From contig NC_019680.1 of assembly GCF_000316685.1 (NCBI RefSeq), positions 1,117,501 through 1,181,500 on the forward strand: a stretch of 64,000 nt of DNA. Direction: 5' to 3'. The position numbers were made by a program, and so were the translations under genes. The notes below the pieces were generated by a model. That model was not told where the DNA came from and did not search any database. It saw nothing but the letters and a program-made list of their open reading frames with translations. Origin of the DNA: Synechococcus sp. PCC 6312 (GTDB lineage: Bacteria > Cyanobacteriota > Cyanobacteriia > Thermosynechococcales > Thermosynechococcaceae). Below, piece by piece: positions 1 to 6,165 of the stretch; the first letter of the stretch is position 1; the number at the start of each line of letters is the position of its first letter.

Positions 1-89
1 AAAAAACCAGGAACGGTGCGTGGATCGGCTGGTTGACTCTTTGTTGGAAGACTCCACGGTTGCCCAGGGTGATTTATTTGGGGGCAGCA

Positions 90-467
90 ATGGCTAGCCC
101 AAAAGAGCCACTGAGTTTTCGAGTGCTGAAGCTGCTTGAGGCGGGGGAGTTTCGGTCTGTAAAGTCCGCTGCTTTATTGTTGCAGTGCTCGACGGCCGAG
201 GTGGCAGAGGCGTTGCGAATGTGCCAGAAACGGGGTTGCGTTGTTCGCAGAAGGGGTGAACTCATGCGATTGGCAAAGCCCAAGCTGAGAGGCGGGGAGC
301 CATTGAGTTATCGAGTGTTGCAGTTACTGGAAGCCAACCAGTTTGGGTCTGTGAGTAAGGCGGCAAAGCGGTTGCAGTGCTCGGTGGCTGAGGTGGTGGA
401 GGCGTTGCAACTGTGTCGGATTGCAGGTTGTGTTGTACGGAGGAGAGGGAAGTGGCTGAGTCTGTGA
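90..467 (+). CDS. tandem-repeat helix-turn-helix protein of the prophage
   Basis: About 125 residues built from two near-identical copies of a 50-residue unit (roughly residues 7-58 and 70-121). Each contains a leucine-rich helix, a SV(K/S)(S/K)AA segment and a QCS(T/V)AEV(A/V)EAL helix-turn-helix-like stretch, and ends in GCVVRRRG, a basic wing. This suggests a DNA-binding protein that arose by internal duplication, probably an early or middle regulator of the phage. I chose the ATG at 90 because the upstream extension from 33 is not conserved between the two copies and a G-rich stretch precedes 90. It overlaps the next gene by 16 bases. I do not recognise a named family. Confidence 0.6.
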   Translation: MASPKEPLSFRVLKLLEAGEFRSVKSAALLLQCSTAEVAEALRMCQKRGCVVRRRGELMRLAKPKLRGGEPLSYRVLQLLEANQFGSVSKAAKRLQCSVAEVVEALQLCRIAGCVVRRRGKWLSL

Positions 468-919
468 GGCGGTCGCTACTGGCAAAAATCCACGTTGCCA
501 AGAAGCAGTTGGGGCTAAGTGAAGACCAATATCGGGCGATTGTGGCTGGCGAGGGCGGGGCTGAGTCCTGCTCGGAGCTAACCCTGGATGAGTTGGGCTT
601 GGTGCTGTCGGAGATGGAGCGACTCGGGTTTAAGGCAAAGCAAAGTGAGTCGCTGTCGCCCAGGAGCCGTGACAAAACGGTGAAAACCCAGACCGACCGA
701 TTGGTGGCGTTGTGGATTAACCTTTACCAGGCCGGGGCAGTCAAAAATCGCTCCCACCAGGCCCTGCAAGAGTTTGTGATCAAGTTCCTGGGGGCAAATG
801 TGAAAGTTATGCCGGGGGTTGACCCGCTGCAGGCTTTGAGTTGGCGGCAAAAGCAGAAAACAATTGGGGCGTTGGAGAAGTGGTTGAGGAAGGTCAGAGA
901 GGAGGCGAAGCAGGCGTGA
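452..919 (+). CDS. GemA / Mu gp16-like regulatory protein (DUF1018)
   Basis: The opening RRSLLAKIHVAKKQLGL, then a YRAI segment and the LTLDELGLVLSEMERLGF helix, are the hallmarks of the Mu GemA/gp16 family. In Mu, GemA modulates host gene expression and supercoiling during lytic growth. The C-terminal half (from about residue 75, LVALWINLYQAGAVKNRS) also matches the family layout. The GTG at 452 is preferred over an earlier ATG because AGGAGAGGGA lies directly upstream at 441-450. The stop overlaps the next start as GTGA, a sign of coupled translation. Confidence 0.85.
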   Translation: MAESVRRSLLAKIHVAKKQLGLSEDQYRAIVAGEGGAESCSELTLDELGLVLSEMERLGFKAKQSESLSPRSRDKTVKTQTDRLVALWINLYQAGAVKNRSHQALQEFVIKFLGANVKVMPGVDPLQALSWRQKQKTIGALEKWLRKVREEAKQA

Positions 920-1584
920 GTGAGCAGGAGCGGATTGCTAAGGGCCTGGCGATGATTCGGCACGAGTTGCGGCGGTTGGGACTGCGGGAGTCGTCGCCGT
1001 TGGTGCTGATTCTGTGCAACCAATACAAGGCTGCGAATTTGCAGGGGTTGGATATTGATGGACTGTTGGCGGTTTATGGGGTGTTGAAACGCTCTAATGC
1101 TGAACCCGATTTCTCGGGACAGCGTGATTTGAGTCCTGAGTTGGATTCGGTTTTGTTCCGATTAAAGGAGTTGGATTTGAGTCCGCGTGAATTTGTGATC
1201 ACGGCCTGGTGTCAGGCACACGGCTATCAGGGTTTTGATGATCTGGATGCGGAGGGTTTGAATCTGCTGGCGGCTGTTCTTGAAAGATCAAGGTTGCGGC
1301 GGTTAACAGGCTCGTCTTTGCAAGAGTTTGTGCGCCTTGAGTGGTGGTTGAGGCTAACGATTGCGGCTCTGAATGGGCTGGCTGGCGTGGGCGAATTTGA
1401 GGCTGCGTTGCAGATTCTAAATGCCAAGATTGCCGCCAACGACGCAGTAGATGAGCGGATCGAGCAGCGGATGATCCTTGAGCTAACGAAAAATTGCTCC
1501 CCAGAAGATTTGGCCCGGGAAGTGTCCGAAGTTAGGCGTTTGGCGCGGGTGTGGCAGCCGTGGAGACGGGAGGAGGCGCGGTGA
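916..1584 (+). CDS. hypothetical prophage protein between GemA and Mor
   Basis: A mostly helical soluble protein of about 222 residues, read from the GTG at 916 that overlaps the GemA stop. Sequence shows repeated leucine-rich amphipathic helices and two conserved-looking blocks (ELDLSPREFVITAWCQAHG; LQEFVRLEWWLRL), but I recognise no domain. It is sandwiched between two regulatory genes with GTGA overlaps on both sides, so it is certainly expressed with them and may belong to the middle regulatory operon. No signal peptide or membrane segment is visible. Confidence 0.6.
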   Translation: MSEQERIAKGLAMIRHELRRLGLRESSPLVLILCNQYKAANLQGLDIDGLLAVYGVLKRSNAEPDFSGQRDLSPELDSVLFRLKELDLSPREFVITAWCQAHGYQGFDDLDAEGLNLLAAVLERSRLRRLTGSSLQEFVRLEWWLRLTIAALNGLAGVGEFEAALQILNAKIAANDAVDERIEQRMILELTKNCSPEDLAREVSEVRRLARVWQPWRREEAR

Positions 1585-1901
1585 TTATCGAGGATTTGCG
1601 GCGGGTGCTGGAGGATAAGGCAGATGCCTTTTTTGCGGCGTTTGGGGGGCAGGAGCTTTATATCCCCAAATGCCCGACCGCTGATCACTCGATTAGTTTG
1701 GAGATTGGCGTTGAGGCGGCAACCCGTTTGGGAGCCTATTTTGGCGGGACAACAATCTACGTTCCTTGGTCTGAGACGCGAGCCTCTCGCAACCGGGAGA
1801 TTGCCGCAGATTTGGCGGCTGGTACCTGTAGCTTGCAGGAGTTGTCACGGCGTTACGGGTTGTCACGCCGGCATTTGCGGCGGCTGAAGGGCAGTTCTTA
1901 G
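1581..1901 (+). CDS. mor: Mor-family transcription activator
   Basis: A 106-residue protein of the Mor/C family of phage activators, which bind dyad operators to switch on middle or late phage transcription. Visible are the family's ELYIPKC strand near residue 28, the middle segment ending in YVPW, and a C-terminal helix-turn-helix (LQELSRRYGLSRRHLRRLKG, about 84-103). The GTG start at 1581 overlaps the preceding stop and has GGAGGAG upstream. The stop codon lies inside the first copy of the repeated motif TTAGAC-TTTTGTCC-TGTTGTT, so the activator may act on an operator right behind its own gene. Confidence 0.8.
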   Translation: MIIEDLRRVLEDKADAFFAAFGGQELYIPKCPTADHSISLEIGVEAATRLGAYFGGTTIYVPWSETRASRNREIAADLAAGTCSLQELSRRYGLSRRHLRRLKGSS

Positions 1902-1918
1902 ACTTTTGTCCTGTTGTT
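1898..1918 (+). promoter_or_regulatory. repeated phage operator/promoter motif, copy 1
   Basis: Copy 1 of a 21-bp motif beginning TTA and continuing GACTTTTGTCCTGTTGTT. The core GAC-TTTT-GTC is a dyad of the kind bound by Mor/C activators. It begins inside the stop codon of the Mor-like gene and ends 51 bases before the lysis block. Identical to copy 2 and one base different from copy 3. Function as an activator site is inference. Confidence 0.6.
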
Positions 1919-1969
1919 TGGCGGGGGCGGCTCGAACAAGATGGGGGCAAGCCTGAGAGGACAAGCTGC

Positions 1970-2335
1970 GTGAAAGAGTTTTTATTGCCACTGGTATTTG
2001 GGATTGGGTTGGGAGCCGGGGTGTTGCTCGGTGGCTACGGCATTTTTCGGGTGGGACTGCGTTTGGAGCCGGAAGAAGCCTTGAGACGGGCGGTGGCTCT
2101 GGGGGTTAAGTTTTGGCAGATTTATAGTTTCCGGGCGGCGGCTCCGATTGGGTCTAAGGCGGCAACGGGTAGCCAACTCTACGAAGCTGGGTTAGTCCTG
2201 AAAAGCCTGATCGTAAGCGAATTGCAAGACCCTGGGATAGCCCCGGAGCTAAAAAAAGCTCACCCGGAATTGTTGGCAGTTGACCCGATGGCGTTGGCTG
2301 AACGGGTGGCCCAACGGGTGCAGGGGGCCGTGTAA
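1970..2335 (+). CDS. small membrane protein, first gene of the lysis block (holin candidate)
   Basis: A 121-residue protein with one clear N-terminal membrane segment (LLPLVFGIGLGAGVLLGGYG, about residues 5-24) followed by a soluble helical tail. It is the first gene after the repeated operator motif and directly precedes the endolysin, whose ATG follows its TAA without a gap. Position suggests a holin or pinholin partner, but a single N-terminal anchor with a long tail is not diagnostic, so it could also be an inner-membrane accessory factor. Starts at GTG. Confidence 0.6.
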   Translation: MKEFLLPLVFGIGLGAGVLLGGYGIFRVGLRLEPEEALRRAVALGVKFWQIYSFRAAAPIGSKAATGSQLYEAGLVLKSLIVSELQDPGIAPELKKAHPELLAVDPMALAERVAQRVQGAV

Positions 2336-3342
2336 TGAACGTAATTGAAGCCATTCTGAAGCCGACTGACCGTTGGCAAGACACCATCCGGGGGCGGTTA
2401 CGGGTTTTTGCTTTGGATTTGGTCAATAACGGTAAGCGGGTGGATCAAGTTCCGGTGTTTTCCGGCGCACCTCGGGCGCAAGAGTTGGTTGACCCTCGCC
2501 AGGATTATTCGGGGAGCCTGAGACCGATTCCTGAGGGTATTTATAAGATTGGGCAACCAGAAGAGCACCCGCAAGGGGATTGGGGGCCTGGGATTGGTCG
2601 GCTTTGGATCCCCCTAGAAGTCCTGCCAGAGTATCGGGTGAATAACCGGGGTGATTTTGGGATTCATTTGGACTCAAACTTTGCGACCTCCCCAGGGAGT
2701 GCGGGTTGTCCGGTGGCCCAAAAAATGCCCACGCTCCAAACTATTCTGGGTTGGTTATTTGCCAAGGCCCGGCCGAAGTGGCTAGTCGTAGATCATGGAC
2801 AAGGGTTACTCAAGGCTAGGGGCTATCAATACCTGAACTTTGCTCGTAATCCTGCGGGAGTTGCGGGTAAGCCGTGGTTGCGGTATCCGATAAACAATAC
2901 TCGCCGGGCCTGGCTCGATTTGATTGCGTGGGCAGAAGGAACGGGCAAGCACCCCGGAGAAGAGCAGTATCGGGTGATGTTTACTCACAAGCTATTTAGT
3001 GGGTACGCTGACCATCCCCGGCAAATCCAAGGCAGTGGTCGGTTGCGGTCAGATGCGGCGGGACGGTATCAGTTCCTCTCCACAACTTGGGACGAGGCGA
3101 AACGAGCCTTGGGATTGCCTAGCTTTTCCCCAGAGTGTCAAGACCAGGCGGCATTGTGGCTGATCGACAAAAAACGGGGAGCCTTGAACCTTATTGACTC
3201 CGGCATCCAGATTGAGTCGGCCTTGAATCGGCTCAGTTGGGAGTGGGCGAGTTTGCCGCCTGGACGCTACGGGCAGCCAGTCCGAACCTATGCCGAGTGT
3301 GTGCAGTTTATTCGTTCTTGGCAATTTGGCGTTCTTGATTGA
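2335..3342 (+). CDS. two-domain endolysin: DUF2778/L,D-transpeptidase-like plus lambda R-type transglycosylase
   Basis: The C-terminal domain (about residues 190-330) matches lambda R lysozyme (GH104 lytic transglycosylase) block by block: AWAEGT with the likely catalytic Glu201, KLFSGYADHP, AAGRYQFLSTTWD, FSPECQDQAALWLI, and WASLPPGRYGQ. The N-terminal domain (about 40-150) carries IPEGIYKI, GDFGIHLDSN with His111, and SAGC with Cys125, the His/Ser-x-Gly-Cys pattern of L,D-transpeptidase-fold enzymes such as DUF2778. The protein would thus attack glycan strands and possibly peptide crosslinks at host lysis. No signal peptide is visible, so export would depend on a holin. Confidence 0.85.
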   Translation: MNVIEAILKPTDRWQDTIRGRLRVFALDLVNNGKRVDQVPVFSGAPRAQELVDPRQDYSGSLRPIPEGIYKIGQPEEHPQGDWGPGIGRLWIPLEVLPEYRVNNRGDFGIHLDSNFATSPGSAGCPVAQKMPTLQTILGWLFAKARPKWLVVDHGQGLLKARGYQYLNFARNPAGVAGKPWLRYPINNTRRAWLDLIAWAEGTGKHPGEEQYRVMFTHKLFSGYADHPRQIQGSGRLRSDAAGRYQFLSTTWDEAKRALGLPSFSPECQDQAALWLIDKKRGALNLIDSGIQIESALNRLSWEWASLPPGRYGQPVRTYAECVQFIRSWQFGVLD

Positions 3343-3353
3343 GGTAACTAAAG

Positions 3354-3638
3354 ATGGGTGGTATTTACAATTTTTCCGAGGCTTTGGAACTCCTGAAAGA
3401 AGGATATCGGCTAGCTCGTGAAGGCTGGAATGGCAAGGGGATGTTTGTGTGCTTGCAGGCGGGCTATCCAGAGGGGGTTGCAATTAACCAAAACACCGCT
3501 GATGCCACTGGCCTGCCCGTGGGAACAGTCTGCGTGTTTAGACCCTATTTGATGATGTTCACGGCGGATCGTCAGTTTGTGCCGTGGGTTGCATCGCAGT
3601 CTGATTTGCTGGCCGAGGATTGGGTGCTCGCAGAATGA
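3354..3638 (+). CDS. tad2: Tad2-family (DUF2829) anti-Thoeris protein
   Basis: A 94-residue protein with the DUF2829 signature throughout: FSEALELLKEGYRLAREGWNG at the start, KGMFVCLQAG, FRPYLMMFTAD in the middle, and the terminal WVASQSDLLAEDWV. Members of this family (Tad2) are established inhibitors of Thoeris defence that bind and sequester cyclic ADP-ribose-type signal molecules. Placement in the lysis block of a prophage agrees with an accessory anti-defence gene. The next gene's ATG overlaps its stop. Family call is firm; activity against a specific cyanobacterial Thoeris system is inference. Confidence 0.85.
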   Translation: MGGIYNFSEALELLKEGYRLAREGWNGKGMFVCLQAGYPEGVAINQNTADATGLPVGTVCVFRPYLMMFTADRQFVPWVASQSDLLAEDWVLAE

Positions 3639-3994
3639 AGTCCACAATTCTGGTTGCTGCGGTTGTGCCTCCATCCCAGGCGGTTGTACCTCCTGCTCAG
3701 TTGATGGGGTTTGAGGTGGCAGTGGTGGGGATTGCTGTCTCTCTGGTGAGTGCTTTAGCGGCGGGGGCGGTGAGCTGGGCCTTTGCTCGGTCGGTGCGGT
3801 CAGTGGATCACCGGATTGACAAGTTGGATTTGTCCGTTTCGTCCCTGGACTTGAAGCACCGGGAACTGGAATTGCATATTGCCAACCACTACCTGAAAAT
3901 TGACGATTTTATCCGCAATACCAACGCTGTGGACGCAAAGCTCGAAGGGTTGCACCGCAAGATTGACCTGTTGATGGAGCGCAAAAATGGCTAA
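3635..3994 (+). CDS. membrane-anchored coiled-coil protein (DUF2730/gp25-like candidate)
   Basis: About 119 residues: an N-terminal membrane segment (about 23-48, VAVVGIAVSLVSALAAGAVS), then a charged helical region with heptad-like spacing (VDHRIDKLDLSVSSLDLKHRELEL) and a basic tail. This layout matches Mu gp25-type DUF2730 proteins and also spanin-like proteins, and both occur at this position after an endolysin. The ATG at 3635 is preferred because it overlaps the Tad2 stop; an upstream start at 3620 would lengthen it by five residues. Confidence 0.65.
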   Translation: MKSTILVAAVVPPSQAVVPPAQLMGFEVAVVGIAVSLVSALAAGAVSWAFARSVRSVDHRIDKLDLSVSSLDLKHRELELHIANHYLKIDDFIRNTNAVDAKLEGLHRKIDLLMERKNG

Positions 3995-4301
3995 TAGTTA
4001 CCAGGCCCTGCAAAATGCCCATACGGAGGATGTTCGCTGGCGGCTGTTGTCCATCCTCAACATTGTCCCGTCTCGGCCCCGGGCAGAGTCCACGCTTAGT
4101 TTTGACCTGATTGCCGCTGGGTTGCCGGTGACGGATACCGAATTGCGGTCAGAACTGGATTATTTGGAGGAGTTGGGGCTAGTCCGCTACGAGGCTGACC
4201 AGTTAGACCGTCGCCAGTATTCGATTCGGGCCTATGGCCGGGATGTGGCTGAATATCGAGTAGCTTGCCCGCCTGGGATTCGCCGCCCCGCTGTGTTGTA
4301 G
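3987..4301 (+). CDS. winged-helix protein of the Mu gp26 / VpaChn25_0724 family
   Basis: A 104-residue protein with the layout of the small winged-helix proteins found before gp27 in Mu-like phages: EDVRWRLLSIL, a recognition-helix region (VTDTELRSELDYLEELGLVRYE), a wing ending in RAYGRDVAEYRV, and a C-terminal PPGIRRP tail typical of the family. The role in the phage is not established. It overlaps the preceding gene by eight bases and is followed nine bases later by the small terminase. Confidence 0.75.
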   Translation: MANSYQALQNAHTEDVRWRLLSILNIVPSRPRAESTLSFDLIAAGLPVTDTELRSELDYLEELGLVRYEADQLDRRQYSIRAYGRDVAEYRVACPPGIRRPAVL

Positions 4302-4310
4302 GGATTCGCC

Positions 4311-4832
4311 ATGCAGCGTTCTTGGTTTGACCAACTTCCTGAGACTCACCGTTCTGCCATTCGCAATCTATTCCCGGATTTGCGCCATCGCCCGGTTGAG
4401 GATTGGCACCAGGCCGTGTGTGATTATTTCCTTGCTAATTCCCTCAGTCCGTTTCCGTCCCAAACGGCGGTGTGGCGGCAATTTCGCAGTTTTGAACGCC
4501 TGGAGCGACAACGGGAGGCTTATCAGATTGCGGGGGAGGTCTGTGCGGCGGGGGAAACGGAGGGGCTGCTGGAGGCAAGTGAGCGAATCTTGCTGGCCGA
4601 GTTGCTCTTTGCCGCTGAGGAGTTCCGCTCGGAAGATTTGAGTCCGAAGGATAGAACGCGGGCCTTGCGAGATTTGGCAGCAGCAAAGAACGGTCTCAGT
4701 AATTCTCGGAAAACGGATTTGGAGCTAAAGCATAAGGTTGAGGCGAAGTTGACAGACCTGGAGAAAACCCGCCAAAAGCTTGACCCGGAAACCCTGCGAG
4801 TGGTGATGGAGGAACTGATTGGAATCCTCTAG
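4311..4832 (+). CDS. small terminase subunit (DUF3486, Mu gp27-like)
   Basis: A 173-residue helical protein at the gp27 position. It begins with LPETHRSAIRNLFPD, then VCDYFLANSLSPFPSQTAVWR and a long alanine/glutamate-rich helical region, as in DUF3486 proteins that act as small terminase subunits and recognise phage DNA for packaging. It overlaps the large terminase gene by 14 bases. Identification rests on the family pattern and the neighbour. Confidence 0.8.
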   Translation: MQRSWFDQLPETHRSAIRNLFPDLRHRPVEDWHQAVCDYFLANSLSPFPSQTAVWRQFRSFERLERQREAYQIAGEVCAAGETEGLLEASERILLAELLFAAEEFRSEDLSPKDRTRALRDLAAAKNGLSNSRKTDLELKHKVEAKLTDLEKTRQKLDPETLRVVMEELIGIL

Positions 4833-6165
4833 CCTGATTGAGCTTTACCCCTATCAGAAGCGATGGTTGACCGATGCCAGCCGCTTCAAGATTGGGATGT
4901 TTTCTCGTCAGACTGGCAAAACGTTTACCACCTGCCTGGAGATTGTGCTGGACTGCCTGAAAACGGAAGCAGAAGGGGGGCGGGCCCGATGGGTGATCCT
5001 TAGCCGGGGAGAACGCCAGGCCAAGGAAGCGATGGATGAGGGCGTGAAGCGGTTTTTGAAGCTCCTCAATGTCCTATTTGAGGCCCACGATTACGACTGG
5101 GAGGGCAGTTTTAAGGCTCTGGAGGTTGAGCTTCCCGGTGGCTCAAAAATTACGGCTCTCCCGGCTAACCCAGACACGGCCCGTGGGTTTTCCGCTAACT
5201 GTTTCTTAGATGAATTTGCTTTCCATAAAGACAGTCGGGCAATTTGGCAGGCCCTGTTTCCGGTGATTTCCAAGCCAGGCCTGAAGCTCAGAATCACCAG
5301 TACCCCCAACGGCAAGGGCAATAAGTTCTACGAGCTAGTTACCGCTGCCGAGGAAAGACGGGATGAAACGCCTTGGAGCTTGCACCGAGTTGATATTTAT
5401 CAAGCCGTGGCCGATGGGTTGCCCCGTGATATTGAGCAACTCCGCAAAGCCTTGAATGACCCGGATTCCTGGAGCCAGGAGTTTGAACTGGAGTGGCTAG
5501 ATGAGGCGAGTGCGTGGCTGACCTATGAGCTAATCAATGCCGTTGAGCATTCGGATGCTGGCAAGCCTGACCTCTACACCCATCAGCCGGTTTATCTGGG
5601 GTTAGACCTAGCGGTGCGCCGGGATTTGTGGGTGGCCACGGTGCTGGAGCCAGTTGGGGATGTCCTGTGGTCTCGGGAAATTGTCGCCAAGCGGCGGCCC
5701 AGTTATGCCGAGCGGGAGGCGATTGTTGTAGGGCTGTTTGAGCGGTATCGGGTGGGGCGGTTGTGTATTGACCAGACGGGGCTGGGTGAGGATATTACTG
5801 TCCGATATCAGAAGCTGTTTGGCGAGTTTCGGGTCGAGGGGATTTTGTTTACTACGCCCAATAAGCTGGTGCTGGCTAATGGGATTAAGGAAGCCTTTGA
5901 AGACCGCAAAATCCGCATCCCCATTGACCCGCAACTGCGGGAAGACTTGCACAAAATCAAGAAAATTGTCACCCCAACAGGAGCGATGCGGTTTGATGCC
6001 GATTCAGATAGCCAGGGCCACGCTGACCGCTTTTGGTCGTTGGCCTTGGCAATTCAGGCAGCCAGTTCCCCGGCGGCTCCGATTGAGTTTCACGCTTTAG
6101 AGCCAGATGCCCCGGATTTGACCGGCTGGGCTGATGAATTGTCGCTGATCGGAGGGGGTTGGTAA
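4819..6165 (+). CDS. large terminase subunit (Mu gp28-like)
   Basis: A 448-residue packaging motor. The ATPase half shows a Walker A-like SRQTGKTF at about 29-36 and Walker B FLDEF at about 129-133, followed by the coupling motif STPNGKGN. The C-terminal nuclease half has the acidic positions of the RNase H fold: LGLDLAVRRD, RLCIDQTG and DSQGHADRFWSLALA. It would cut and pump phage and flanking host DNA into the prohead. The start is TTG inside the preceding gene. The portal ATG overlaps the stop. Confidence 0.9.
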   Translation: MESSSLIELYPYQKRWLTDASRFKIGMFSRQTGKTFTTCLEIVLDCLKTEAEGGRARWVILSRGERQAKEAMDEGVKRFLKLLNVLFEAHDYDWEGSFKALEVELPGGSKITALPANPDTARGFSANCFLDEFAFHKDSRAIWQALFPVISKPGLKLRITSTPNGKGNKFYELVTAAEERRDETPWSLHRVDIYQAVADGLPRDIEQLRKALNDPDSWSQEFELEWLDEASAWLTYELINAVEHSDAGKPDLYTHQPVYLGLDLAVRRDLWVATVLEPVGDVLWSREIVAKRRPSYAEREAIVVGLFERYRVGRLCIDQTGLGEDITVRYQKLFGEFRVEGILFTTPNKLVLANGIKEAFEDRKIRIPIDPQLREDLHKIKKIVTPTGAMRFDADSDSQGHADRFWSLALAIQAASSPAAPIEFHALEPDAPDLTGWADELSLIGGGW

